Below are positions 11,493 to 22,191 of a stretch of DNA of 64,000 bases, in pieces. Position numbers and translations under genes: made by a program. How positions within the stretch are numbered: position 1 is the first letter of the stretch; the number at the start of each line of letters is the position of its first letter. The notes under the pieces are model-generated. The model was not told the origin of the DNA and searched no databases. It worked only from the letters and a program-made list of their open reading frames with translations. The stretch lies in assembly GCA_003550325.1 (NCBI GenBank), contig QKWP01000008.1, positions 282,909-346,908 of the forward strand, written 5' to 3'. The stretch comes from Gigaspora rosea (Eukaryota > Glomeromycota > Glomeromycetes > Diversisporales > Gigasporaceae).

Positions 11493-13349
11493 ATGGCACT
11501 ACCGAATGAATGTTACAATACAATATTCAATAACCTCCGATATAGTTCCAAAAACTTATTTTCATGTGCACTTGTAAACCGACAATGGTGTAGAATTATT
11601 ATACCAATATTATGGAACGAACTAAAAAATCTTAACGATATAAGACTTATAAGAATATTTCTTTTAACTTTAAATACTGAAGAACAATCTTTATTAATTC
11701 CTTTTAAAATTACTCTTCCAAGTTATCCAAAACCACTATTTGAATATACAAGTTATATAACATCTATTAATAATTATTCTTTATATAACGGAGTTACAAA
11801 GTGGTTTCGTTATGAAAGGCAAAAAAAATTACAAAAAACAGGATGTGAGCTTGAAAATGCCGTTAAAAGTACTTTGATTACAATGTTTCTAAGAACTTGT
11901 AAAAATCTTAAATATTTAAGTCTTGATGAAATTATTTGCGATCAAATAATATTTGAAAAACTTTATAAGAACACCAATATTATGACTATAGGTTTATATA
12001 ACGTTTGTGATTTTAAATCCAAAACAATAGACGTATTAGTAAAGATCCTTTATAAGAATTCTAATTTGACTTCTCTAGATCTTAGTAAACAAATTTGGTC
12101 ATCTTTTAATAATATTGGATCAGAAGGAGGGAAGGCATTAGCAGATGTACTTTGCAAGAATAAAACCTTAAAAGATTTAAATCTTCAATATAACAATCTT
12201 GGATCTGAAGGAGGAAAAGCATTAGCGGATGCACTTTGCAAGAACTCCACATTAACTTCATTGAATTTGGGTCATAATAATCTTGGATCAGAAGGAGGAA
12301 AAGCATTGGCAAATGCACTTTGTAAGAACACTACGTTGACTTTTCTGGATCTTAGTGAGAATTTTCTTGGATTTATTGGAATAAAAGCATTAGCTGATGC
12401 GCTTTACAAGAATAATACCCTAAAACGTTTAGATCTTGAATTAAATGGACTTGGATCAGAAGAGGGAAAGGCATTAGCAGATGTACTTTGTAAGAACACC
12501 ACGTTAACATCTTTGAATCTTGGTCTAGGTGGTGGAGGCTGGGCATCTAATTGTATTGAATCAGAAGGAGGAAAAGCATTAGCAAATGCACTTTGTAAAA
12601 ACACTTCCTTGATCTCTTTGGATATTAGTGGTAATAATATTGGATCAGAAGGAGGAAAAGCGTTAGCAGATGCACTTTGTAAGAACAACACATTAACTTT
12701 TCTAGATCTCAGTGAAAATTGTCTTGGATTTAAAGGAATTAAAGCATTAGCAGATGCACTTTGCAAAAACACTTCGTTAAAAAATTTGAATCTTCAATGT
12801 AATAGACTTGAAGTCGAAGCGGGAAAAGCATTAGCCGATGCACTTTGCATGAATAATACATTAACTTCTTTAAATCTTGGTAAAGGTGAAGCTGATGGAA
12901 ATTGGTTATCTAATAATATTGGATCAGAGGGTGGAAAAGCATTAGCATATGCACTTTGTAAAAATTCTACCTTGATTTCTTTGGATATTAGTGATAATAA
13001 TCTTGGATCAGAAGGAGGAAAAGCATTAGCTGATGCGCTTTGTAAAAACATCACGTTAGCTTCATTAGATATTAGTTATAATAATCTTGGATCGGAAGGA
13101 GGTATAGCTTTAGCAGATGCACTTCACAAAAATACAACGTTGACATCTTTGAATCTTGCTAGTAATAAACTTGGTTCTGTAGAAGGAAAAGCATTAGCAA
13201 ATGCACTTTGTAAGAATAACACATTGACTTCTATAAATCTTTATTATAATGAATTTGGTTCTGAAGAAGATAAAACATTAGCAGATGTGCTTTGCAAGAA
13301 CACCACTATGACTTCTTTGGGTCTCTGCTTTAGTTATACTGAATTTTAA
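11493..13349 (+). CDS. F-box protein with leucine-rich (RNI-like) repeats
   Basis: A single open frame of 618 residues starting at ATG. Residues about 1-45 form an F-box-like helix set: LPNEC..TIFNNL, then SCALVNRQWCRIIIPILW with the typical late Trp-Cys pattern. F-boxes dock to Skp1 in SCF ubiquitin ligases, so a substrate-receptor role in the nucleus or cytoplasm is plausible. After about 150 less-conserved residues come 14 LRRs (N.IGSEGGKALADALCKN.TLTSLDLS) from about residue 190 to the end. Two repeats carry longer glycine-rich inserts (near 12525 and 12885). The LRR DNA is the same 84-bp repeat as in the kinase gene 3 kb away, in opposite orientation. Downstream, 13353-13436 keeps a degraded extra repeat (GVKENVLTDSFAK), suggesting an older, longer C-terminus. 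Confidence 0.85.
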   Translation: MALPNECYNTIFNNLRYSSKNLFSCALVNRQWCRIIIPILWNELKNLNDIRLIRIFLLTLNTEEQSLLIPFKITLPSYPKPLFEYTSYITSINNYSLYNGVTKWFRYERQKKLQKTGCELENAVKSTLITMFLRTCKNLKYLSLDEIICDQIIFEKLYKNTNIMTIGLYNVCDFKSKTIDVLVKILYKNSNLTSLDLSKQIWSSFNNIGSEGGKALADVLCKNKTLKDLNLQYNNLGSEGGKALADALCKNSTLTSLNLGHNNLGSEGGKALANALCKNTTLTFLDLSENFLGFIGIKALADALYKNNTLKRLDLELNGLGSEEGKALADVLCKNTTLTSLNLGLGGGGWASNCIESEGGKALANALCKNTSLISLDISGNNIGSEGGKALADALCKNNTLTFLDLSENCLGFKGIKALADALCKNTSLKNLNLQCNRLEVEAGKALADALCMNNTLTSLNLGKGEADGNWLSNNIGSEGGKALAYALCKNSTLISLDISDNNLGSEGGKALADALCKNITLASLDISYNNLGSEGGIALADALHKNTTLTSLNLASNKLGSVEGKALANALCKNNTLTSINLYYNEFGSEEDKTLADVLCKNTTMTSLGLCFSYTEF

Positions 13350-14527
13350 AAGATTGGAAGGATAATTTTGGAGCAGGAGTAAAAGAAAATGTATTAACAG
13401 ATTCGTTTGCAAAAACACCGCCTTTCAAATTTTATAATATAGTTTTAAATCATATATTTAAAATACGGAAATACTGTATTAATAATTATTATACGATTAA
13501 ATATATCAAAGTAAATATTTAATTAAATCTTTAAGTGTAAAAAAAACAAACAACGTAGCTAATAAAAGAGAGAATTTGTACTAAATTTCTGAATTTAATT
13601 TAAACAAAGTATCAAAATAGGTAAATTTTGTGCGTACGTACGTACGTACGTCGAATCGAATTCTTGTGGATTGCGAATCAACTTGTATAACGAATTCTAA
13701 ACTGGCTCAATTGGTTAAGAATTTAAACTTAATGTGAGGATTGTATCTAATTTTATCAAATTAATAAAGATATTTTTTCAAAAAAGTAAACAAGATTGAA
13801 ATTCTTATTCATTTATCTACTGTAAATTTTTTAAAAATGATATAAAAATATTTGGTTTTATTTCGCAATGCATTCGAAAAGCTTAAAAAATTTCTTGATG
13901 AATATTTGTTAATCGACGTCGTAAAGTGTTTTGTTACACAAACTAGAGTTTCCGAAAGCCATTTTTCCGAGAGGGCAAAGTTAGATGGTATTAGTTAGTA
14001 TTGTGTTTTTTTTCGGAAAATGACATTATGAAAATCGTACAGTAACCCTTCATATTATATATGCTACTCCACGTATTTAATTATGAATAAATATTTGTCA
14101 ATTTAAATGATTGGTATGATTTGTCATAAATTGTTAAGAAGGTTATTCATGGTCATCTACGTAGTTCAAGCACTGTTGAACTGAATTTTCAACAAATAGT
14201 GTAACATTTTATAGAATGATATTGTGATATGTTAATTATGATATGTAAAAAAAAAACTTCTTCAATTGATGTTGTAACTACTAAATTATAGAGTAGTGAA
14301 GTTAAAAAAAAAAAAAGAAAAGATAATTGATTGTATAACGTAAAGACAAAAAAAAAACCAGCAGATATTGCATATATTCTAGTGTGTAAAATAAAATTTT
14401 TTTTTTTCTTATAAATCGACAAGTTGCAAATAACTTTTTTGAGTGTTCTCTGCTAAGTTTAAGCAACAAATTAGTTTATACGTCATCGTTTGTTAGTTTA
14501 AGTTCTTGACATTTTCTGGTGGGACGT
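13350..14527. other. Intergenic with TACG microsatellite
   Basis: Holds the decayed LRR tail just after the F-box gene, a (TACG)n run at 13632-13652, and A/T-rich sequence. No gene seen. Confidence 0.5.
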
Positions 14528-14535
14528 ATTAGGAG

Positions 14536-15358
14536 CAGTGTTTAAAATTCAAATCTAAAGTTATGTTCTCAAAAGAGCATTATTTAAAACTTTATTGTTC
14601 TCAAAAACTTTTTAGTGTTCATTATATATTAAATATATTGAACATTAATTTTTAAAAAATGTTCATATTCTATACTTCTTATCTATTAATATTTTTTAAC
14701 TTTATATGTTTTTTAATATAACACAATGTATTATGATTCAATTTCTAATAATTTTATAAAACTTCAAGCACGTTTTATATTGGCTCATAATAAAACAAGC
14801 TTTTCTATAATATTTTACTAATACTACTACAATAAATTAGAATCAATTGCTTTGTTATTTAACTATTTAAACTTCATACTAAGAATATTTTGTGTCTTTT
14901 TTACTTGCTTAGTATCAGCATATCATTTGACCCATATCATCTATATATTAAGTTTACATAATAATGATACTCTCTATATAAAAATACACTTCTTAGTTAC
15001 TGAAAATTTTATTTTAAAAATTTTCAAAGGTTATTTTCTTAAATATTTATTTGTTATCCATATTGTACAACTTTAAACATATGTGCTATACATAGTATGT
15101 ATATATATACATATATATATTTATTTATTTATGCAGAATTTGTCTTAATCAAACCACATTATCAAATTGATGAACATTTTATATAATTTATTGTTCTTAT
15201 AGTAAATCTAGAACATAAAATTTTATAAATGTTCTCATTGAGAACATTTCAAAAGGATAAAATGTTCTTAAATAAGAGAACCTTTTCTAAAAATCATTGT
15301 TTTTAAAAAAACTCAAATGTTCATTGAGAACCATTAGAACATTGAATTTTAAACACTG
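14536..15358. mobile_element. Non-autonomous hAT-type element, perfect 8-bp target duplication
   Basis: Perfect 17-bp inverted ends CAGTGTTTAAAATTCAA, flanked by ATTAGGAG at 14528-14535 and again at 15359-15366. Length 823 bp. The interior repeats GTTCTCA/TGAGAAC motifs and has a central AT-rich part with a 74-codon frame (14852-15076) without recognisable domain, so it is probably non-coding. The perfect duplication points to a fairly recent insertion. Same family as 2566-2993. Confidence 0.85.
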
Positions 15359-15588
15359 ATTAGGAGTATTGTTTGTAAAGATCAAATTATTTTCTTGATA
15401 CAAGTAGTCACATTTTCGTCTTAATTTTGCATTTTTCACTTTAAGTTCTGAGCAATAATTTACAAGTTAGTTTAATCAATGCTGAATCAAATTAATAAGC
15501 ATAGTAATACTGTATGTATATTAGTAAGAAATTAAGTAAATAACATAATACTACCTAGTTTTTTTTAAAAAAAAACACTAATACAAAC

Positions 15589-16430
15589 CTCTAAGGAATG
15601 CAACATCACATGAATTGATGCATAAGCTGATAATTCTTGTAATAATGCAGGAAAAAATGCTTTATTTCTTAATCCAAACTGATATATTCCATCTGCTCAA
15701 ACATCCATAGCATAAAAGTTTATTTGTAATCCTACAATACAATAAAGATATCTTATTATTAAGCTTCAAGAAATATCTATATGTTCCTTTTGAAAAATTG
15801 CCTATTACTTGACATCCAAATACAACTATTCATATAGTCATCAGGTAATAACCAAGGATATGTCTTTTTTATTCGGTTTATCATATCATGCATTCCAACT
15901 ATTATCTTTAATTTATCTATCCATATTTTCTTTAAACTTCCTTCTGGAAATCCACCAGATATAAAACTTTCTAAGACTGGTCCTGTTGAGTAATAATCAA
16001 ATTTGTTTTCTGACCTATATGCATGATCATCATTAGGAACTTGGTCAACGCTGCATTTTTCTTGACTTGCAACTAATTGTTGCTCACATCAGATAGTTAT
16101 TAAATGAGCTTAGTTATTCAGCTGCTGATTTCCCGCCTGCTGCAGCAGTTTGCCTTCTTTGCTTTTATGGAATTTTAATCTATTCTTGAGGAAATGGTCT
16201 TTTACTTTCTTTGCTTCTGTGGAATTTGACACATTTGTGGAATATGACATTCCTTCACCATTGCTACAATCATCAGAATTATTATTATAATGAGCAGATT
16301 CCTTAAAATATACTTTAATTGTTCCTGACTTTTTATCTTCGATGGTAAAAATTTGACCTTTAGCTGTTGCATAAATTGTTCAGCACTTTCTTTGATTCGA
16401 AGTACAAATGACTGTAACTAAATTTTATTA
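15589..16430 (-). pseudogene. Decayed multi-exon gene of a repetitive, unrecognised family
   Basis: Reading the minus strand from about 16400 gives coding-like sequence (GQIFTIEDKKSGTIKVYF, then a Ser/Asn-rich part and a lysine-rich KDHFLKNRLKFHKS), an in-frame TAA and TGA near 16090-16110, and then a good stretch (16080-15815) including YSTGPVLESFISGGFP and MINRIKKTYPWLLPDD. A probable GT-AG intron (about 15815-15740) leads to a second exon with one in-frame TGA and QFGLRNKAFFPALLQELS, ending at a donor site at 15589. At least three stops interrupt it. I do not recognise the family; the pattern suggests a transposon-linked gene relic. Confidence 0.5.
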
Positions 16431-16512
16431 GAATAAGATTAAAAATTTTATCCTAAATCCGCGGTTTGTTATGTTTTTTTTACCTCAAGTGATGATTATA
16501 GAGGATTTTATT

Positions 16513-16841
16513 TTAAATAAATGCAAGAATCAGGTGCTTGTTCCGGCATAATGCCTCTGGTTTGTGGAAGGTTTGGGTGGGGCGAATAAAATTTTCAAAT
16601 TTTTCAGGACAGAGTTTGTAGGGTTTGGGGTCTTGGTATTTATGGCATATTTTTAGGGGCTTATTCGTGTGATGGTTTGAGTCGTATGTGGCTTGTGACC
16701 CGTGCTGGCACTCTTGGTGATTGCCGCTGTTGTGTAACATCGAGGCGAGTCACGTTTGGTGGATTTGTGATTCTGCTGATCATGTGAACCGGTGTCACGT
16801 AATGCAGTGCTTAGCCGAATATTAGTCAAATTACCACTCAT
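16513..16841 (-). pseudogene. Two overlapping short frames, possible N-terminal relic
   Basis: An ATG at 16841 opens a 62-codon frame; an overlapping frame continues from 16740 to 16513 in another phase. The region is richer in G+C than its surroundings and Thr/Ser/His-rich in translation. It lies directly upstream (minus direction) of the relic ending at 15589, so it may be its decayed first part, but there is no domain evidence. Confidence 0.3.
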
Positions 16842-16871
16842 TTTTTGTAAAATACTAGAACATGATCATGT

Positions 16872-16888
16872 GGGCGGCTTCGCCGCCC
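16872..16888. other. Perfect GC hairpin
   Basis: GGGCGGCTTCGCCGCCC forms a 7-bp all-GC stem with a 3-base loop, striking in this AT-rich setting. It sits just before the hairpin-bearing repeat array at 16960. Function unknown. Confidence 0.6.
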
Positions 16889-16959
16889 ATATGCTAAAGG
16901 AAATAGATTTATTTGTTTTATTCTTATTTTTATTTCGGAAAGAAAATTTTCTTAAGCTT

Positions 16960-17345
16960 TTCTATCATTAGATGTTTCGTCTTAAATTTAATGCACCAAT
17001 TTGAGCCCTTTCGGGCCAAAGCTAGTACATGTATTTGCTTTAGTTATTAGGTGTTCCATCTTGGATTGAATGCACCAAATTTTGCTCTTCCGGGGCCAAA
17101 GCTAGTGCATTAAATTTAAAACATTTCCTTTCCGATATTAGATTTCCATCCTGAATTCAATGCACCAAATTGGGCTCTGTCATTAGATGTTCCGTCTTGA
17201 ATTTAATGCACCAATTTGGGCCCCTCCGGGGGCCAAAGCTGGTGCATTAGATTTAAAGCATTTCTTTCTGTCATTAGATGTTCCGTCTTGAATTTAATAC
17301 AACAATATGGACCCTCCGGGCCAAAGCTGGTTCATTAACTTTAAA
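16960..17345. repeat. Tandem hairpin repeats, about 80-91 bp
   Basis: Five copies (starts near 16971, 17050, 17141, 17186 truncated, 17277) share GATGTTCCGTCTTGAATTTA, then TGCACCAATTTGGGCCC, a short loop and GGGCCAAAGCTGGTGCA. The last two segments are inverted, so each full unit can fold into a strong hairpin. Confidence 0.8.
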
Positions 17346-17384
17346 GCTTTTATTAGTCATGTGAAACGATCATATTGTGACCTT

Positions 17385-17735
17385 TGTAAAAACAATGCAC
17401 TGAAGGAGTTAAATATTTAATATAGTGACCTTTGGATCTGATGAATGAAAAGCATTAATGATTGCACTTAGTATGAAAACCACGTTAATCTTGGAACAGA
17501 AAGATGTGTAGCACTGACGGAAGTACTTTGCAAGAACACCGCACCGAAATCTTTGAATCTTGGTGTAATAAAGTTGGAACAGAAGAAGGAAGAGCATTAA
17601 CAAATGTACTTTGCAAGAACAATACACTGACTTTATGAATCTTTATGATATGGAATTTGATTTAGAAGGAAAATTAGCATTAGTAGATGCGCATTGAAAA
17701 AATACTACACTGAATCACAATTTTGATCATACTGA
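17385..17735 (+). pseudogene. LRR (RNI-like) gene relic
   Basis: Broken frames on the plus strand still show the LRR unit of the neighbouring families: LCKNTA.KSLNLG..KVGTEEGRALTNVLCKNNTLT, with frameshifts and stops and no F-box or kinase part. About four repeats are traceable. Clearly derived from the same repeat family as 7002-9546 and 11493-13349. Confidence 0.7.
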
Positions 17736-17831
17736 GTCATGAAGAACCATGCGCTGACTTATTTCAGTATTATTTCAATATTTGCTTTGTATTATTTTAT
17801 TAGTAATTTATTTCGCTACATTATATTTATT

Positions 17832-18059
17832 GTGGGGAATTATGCTGAAAATGGATTATGCTGAAAATTTGGGGTCTCTATTTAAACCTAAAATACCTAC
17901 TAAAACCCACATATACTCTTTTATTAATAAAACTGCACACTAACCCTAACCTAACTATAAAAAAAAAAGACCACAAAAAAGGCCCTAAAAAAATTTACAA
18001 TTTTCATAATAAAATATGAAAAATTTTCAGCATAATCCATTTTCAGCATAATCCCCAAC
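17832..18059. mobile_element. MITE with 7-bp target duplication
   Basis: Inverted ends of about 38 bp: GTGGGGAATTATGCTGAAAA, then a second ATTATGCTGAAAATTT, mirrored at 18027-18059. Flanked by ATTTATT on both sides (17825-17831, 18060-18066). 228 bp, non-coding; the interior contains CTAACCCTAACCTAAC, also seen inside other short repeats here. It lies just downstream of the LRR relic. Confidence 0.75.
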
Positions 18060-18066
18060 ATTTATT

Positions 18067-18969
18067 TATAAAAAAACTCATATGTTGCAAATAAAAAGAG
18101 AAAGCTTGTACTAAAATCAACTTTAAACATGGCATATAGACCATAATTAGCAGCAAGAAGTCGTTATACTAAATAGAAATAATATAAGCAAATGTTTTTA
18201 CGTCGAATTCTAAATTTTCGAACAATAACAGGTCGGAATATCAGATGACTGCGACCTCGATTATTGGTTACGCTGGATATGCTAAGTTTACTTGTATTAA
18301 ATCTCAGGTTATGAGTATTCACAACTCTTGCATATCCATATAACATTTGCGTATATCCGCAAAACTTTAACAAATTAGATATTGTATTATAAATCCTATA
18401 GCATAAGGATTTAAGTTATATACTAATTTTGTATGAAATAAATCACACATATCAGATAATAAGTTCGTTACTTTAAAAATTAGTAATGTAAACGTTCATA
18501 TCTGCATTTATGTGGATTAAGTACGGGTCGTAAAGTTTGCATAAGAAATTCGGATTCCAAATCAAAGTTATTGTCAAGGGTTAAAAGTACCTACTGTTTC
18601 AATATCCAACTCAAAGGTATATTTTAATCAGTCTCGCTTGACACTTGTATAAGACAATACACACTTTTCAGGTCAATTTTTATTCACTCGAAACTTCTCA
18701 ATACTTTATTCATTCAAAGCCCAACTCTTACATTTTCTTATTTATATCCCTACACTATTTAATTACTATTATTATTCATTCGTGTAACTCTTATTATTCT
18801 TTTACTATCGTCCCTGCTGATCAACGATCACGGTATCCACCATACCCGATCCTATTAATCCCACCCGGCACTATGATCATCGTCGAAATTCTGGTCATTT
18901 GTACCACCACATAATTTGTTCGAGGAACGAGTTAAACCCTTCCCTACATTACCCATATTTCATTATCAA
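18067..18969. other. AT-rich interval, nothing recognised
   Basis: Short frames only (for example 18645-18914, hydrophobic and low-complexity). No domain, no repeat structure seen. Confidence 0.4.
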
Positions 18970-19191
18970 TTACCGTATTCCTCCAAGAATAAGTACCCCC
19001 TCGGAGGAATTTTCATGACCAAAATTCTCGTGATCTAATGATTAAATCAGCATGATTTTGGTACCACTCGAATCGTTTTAATAAGACGATTCGAATGGCA
19101 CCAAAATTATACAGACCCAATCACTAGATCACGAGAGTTTTGGCTATAAAGATTGCTTCGAGGGTTGCTTATTTTCGGAGGAATATGGTAA
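18970..19191. repeat. Near-complete palindromic MITE
   Basis: Arms of about 75 bp: TTACCGTATTCCTCC...CTCGTGATCTA..GATT is repeated in reverse complement ending at GGAGGAATATGGTAA. The inner motif CCAAAATTCTCGTGATCTA recurs near 36313 and 53950, so a palindromic module has spread in several contexts. Confidence 0.7.
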
Positions 19192-19265
19192 CATTCCCCT
19201 TACTAGGCATAAGGGCTCTCAAATATTATGCGACACTTATCTCTATCTTGAGGATTACTCTTGTT

Positions 19266-20902
19266 TCATATTCGAGAAAAAATTAAAAGTAATATAAAAA
19301 AAATCTCGAATAAAACAATAGTAAATAATCCACATACACCTGACACATAATTTTTTTTTATAAAAAAATTTTTACAAGTTAAGACATGAATTTCTTCATC
19401 TTTTGGTTTTATATCCTCTGATTTCATACATTTTATTGAATCATGTAAATTATCAAAATCTATGACAAAATGCGATTTATATGGTGTATCCGGTATTTCC
19501 AATTCATCTAATTTACTGCCTACAAATCGGATAATCAAGCAATGCTTTAATATAGAATATAAGCCAATTTAAAAAAAATTAAATTCATAATTACCTTGAT
19601 AATTATAATCACTATTAAATGAAATAAAACTACTTTTATAATGAGAATCAATATTTATTTGAATATCATCAATTATTAGATGTTGTAGTTTTTTATCAGA
19701 TTCAGATAATTTTGATAAAATAATTTCATTATTTCTCCATTCTGTAAAAATATCATAAATTTCTTTTGCTGTCGGTCGTTGTTCTGGTTTTATATTCCAA
19801 CATTTCTTCATTAAATCTACATAAAATGTTGCTGTATTTTCATAAATATGTGGTCTTAAACCCTCACATGCTTGTAATTGAAATTGTAAATTTGATTCAT
19901 GTTCAAAAGGTACAGGTTTACCGTATAAAATTTCCCACATTATTATACCAAATGAATAAATATCAGATGCTTTAGTATACGATTGCCTGTTCAAAACTTC
20001 AGGAGCAATATATGGTAAAATTCCATAAATTCCATCAGGTTTTGATTTTAATTCAATATTAGCGGTTATTGAAAGTCCTAAATCTGCAATGTACGCACTT
20101 TTTAAGCTATTTAATAATATATTTCCACTATGTAAATCTCGATGAATAAGGTCATGAGAATGAATAATCTGAAGATCTGATGCANTTCATAAATATGTGG
20201 TCTTAAACCCTCACATGCTTGTAATTGAAATTGTAAATTTGATTCATGTTCAAAAGGTACAGGTTTACCGTATAAAATTTTTAAGCTATTTAATAATATA
20301 TTTCCACTATGTAAATCTCGATGAATAAGGTCATGAGAATGAATAATCTGAAGATCTGATGCAGCACATTGTAACAGATTCAATTTATCTTCCCATTCCA
20401 TTTGTGCTATAGCATTTAGATTATTGCGCAAACAACCTTTTGCGGCATACTCCATGACAAGAACGAAATCCTTAGAAGCTTTATCTTTAGATATACCGAA
20501 ACATTTTAAAAAAGTTGAATCTTTAAGACCGATTTCACAATATGCTTTTAACTTATTATTATTAAAAAAAATGTATTTCAAATTAGAACACAATGTAAAT
20601 GCTTAATCATAAATAATATTATCATTAAACAATATATATATATTTAATAAATTTACCTCTTTTATAAATTCTTCATGATATTTATTTGAATCATGAAGTA
20701 ATTTAAGCGCAACTTGCCTATTTAAATAATGATTTTTATCATACCATCTAGCATAAAATACAGTTGCAAATCCACCTTTACCTATCACTTCAATATCTTT
20801 AAATTCATCAAAAGAAATCCAAGATAACTGATATTTATTTTTGTTTAATATTTTTTTCAAATCTTCTTCTAAGTTATCTTCAACATATGTATTTTGTATC
20901 AA
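19266..20902 (-). CDS. TKL-type protein kinase, damaged by an assembly artefact
   Basis: Exons inferred: 20902-20657, 20551-19605 (interrupted by an artefactual duplication at 20185-20364) and 19519-19266. Introns are GT-AG. Motifs: glycine loop GKGGFATV, RQVALK lysine, FIKE helix-C glutamate, CFGISKD, HRDLHSGNIL, a DLG in place of DFG (IADLGLS), PYIAPE, SDIYSFGIIMWE. The third exon begins with GSKLDELEIPD, a C-terminal tag common in this fungal kinase family, and ends in a hydrophobic stretch. There is no in-frame ATG in the first exon and a stop lies just upstream, so the true first exon is missing, unrecognised or lost. A kinase of unknown substrate; the DLG variant is tolerated in some active kinases. 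Confidence 0.7.
20185..20364. other. Probable assembly artefact at a single N
   Basis: An N at 20185 is followed by a copy of 19839-19933 and then by a copy of 20102-20184, after which the gene resumes. Both copies are essentially identical to the nearby originals. Leaving the block out keeps the kinase frame open. This looks like a misjoined contig end rather than a biological duplication. Confidence 0.8.
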
Positions 20903-21333
20903 CTTGTTTGTAACTATTAATTATTTATAAACCTTGTCAATTTTGAATTATAACAAAATAAATAATATTGTTTATAATAAATTAATTATATTTAATACCT
21001 TTGATATCTAATATTAAATCTTTTTCCCTAATACAATATAAATATATGAAGTTATTGGAATATTAAGTTATTATTAAATATATATCATGAACAAATATAG
21101 TAATTGTGATCATGGGGACTTGCACTACCCTAATCTACCAATCAAAACCAAGATCAGGTGTGCCAACTTTTCTAATACCCGAAATTTTGCTTATGAAACT
21201 ACCTTTCAAAAAATTTTAATCCTAGCGCTGACCTTAAATTAATACTGGTATGTTTTTTGATTTTTAATATACCTGATCTTACGAGTTTTTGTGCACAATA
21301 CAGCTACACAAATTTAAACTTAAAAATTAAAAT
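20903..21333. other. Intergenic between kinase and Sel1 gene
   Basis: AT-rich. Any missing first exon of the kinase should lie here, but no ATG-containing frame joins it in a correct phase by my reading. Confidence 0.4.
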
Positions 21334-22191
21334 TTACCTTTGATACCAATATTTAGCTTTATCTAGATCTCTTGCTGTTCCAATTCCATTTCGATAACAT
21401 TCAGCAACATTAGACATCCCACGAGCATCTCCCATCTCTGCAGATTTTTGATAATAATTGAATGCCTTATGTTCATCCTTTTCGACTCCAATTCCATATC
21501 GATAACAATTTCCAACATTACATGTACCATTAACATTCCCCATCTCTGAAGATTTTTGATAATAAATTAAGGCTTTATGTTCATCCTTTTCAACACCAAT
21601 TCCATCAAAATAACACTTTCCAACGTCATTTGTTCCACCAGAGTGTCCCGTCTCTGCAGATTTTTGATAATAAAAGAATGCTTTATATTCGTCTTTTTCA
21701 ACTCCAATTCCATATTGATAACAATATCCAATAAGACATATTCCTCTACCATCACCCATTTCTGCAGATTTTTGAAAATATATGAATGCTTTAAGTTCAT
21801 CCTTTTTAACACCAATTCCATAAAGATAACAATATCCGACCTGATATATTCCAACAGAGTCTCTCATTTCTGCAGATTTTTGACAATAAATGAATGTTTT
21901 TTTCTCATCCTTTTCGACCCATTTACCGAAACAATAACAACTTGCAAGAATTATTTGAACCATAGGAGTGATATGATCATTTAAACAAAAATTGATAATA
22001 TCAACTGGATTTTGCTTTGTCTTTATCAAAAATTGTTCTAATGTGTCAAGGACTGAACGAGGATGTTGACCTTTTAATTCTCCTTCTTTATATAGATTGC
22101 ACATTTCTTTAACAATTTCATTAAGAGAATCCCGTGAAAAATCTTGTGACACGTTATCTTCTAAGTACAATGGGGTAATTTCGTTGGCCAT
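21334..22191 (-). CDS. Sel1-like repeat protein
   Basis: 285 residues from ATG. Residues about 85-285 hold five to six Sel1-like repeats of 36 residues with the pattern G.C.YGIGVEKDEHKAF.YYQKSAEMGD, the TPR-like helical pairs that serve as protein-binding scaffolds. Residues 1-80 are a non-repeated helical region (SLNEIVKEMCNLYKEG) that often precedes Sel1 repeats in Rhizophagus proteins, where Sel1 arrays are often attached to TKL kinases. Here it stands alone: the frame stops right after the last repeat (KYWYQR). A GT sits at that stop, but splicing into the downstream kinase would create a stop, so I treat it as a separate gene. Partner unknown; an adaptor role is inferred. Confidence 0.8.
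   Translation of the reverse strand: MANEITPLYLEDNVSQDFSRDSLNEIVKEMCNLYKEGELKGQHPRSVLDTLEQFLIKTKQNPVDIINFCLNDHITPMVQIILASCYCFGKWVEKDEKKTFIYCQKSAEMRDSVGIYQVGYCYLYGIGVKKDELKAFIYFQKSAEMGDGRGICLIGYCYQYGIGVEKDEYKAFFYYQKSAETGHSGGTNDVGKCYFDGIGVEKDEHKALIYYQKSSEMGNVNGTCNVGNCYRYGIGVEKDEHKAFNYYQKSAEMGDARGMSNVAECYRNGIGTARDLDKAKYWYQR

Noticed and set aside
12106..13054. Minus-strand frames opposite the F-box LRR array
   Set aside because: Same antisense shadow effect.
20572..20593. Kinase exon starting MCSNLKYIFF
   Set aside because: It lies within the intron; splicing at AATAAG before LKAYCEIG gives the family-typical sequence.
19266..22191. One fused Sel1-kinase gene
   Set aside because: Joining the donor-like GT at the end of the Sel1 frame to the first kinase exon creates an immediate stop; treated as two genes.
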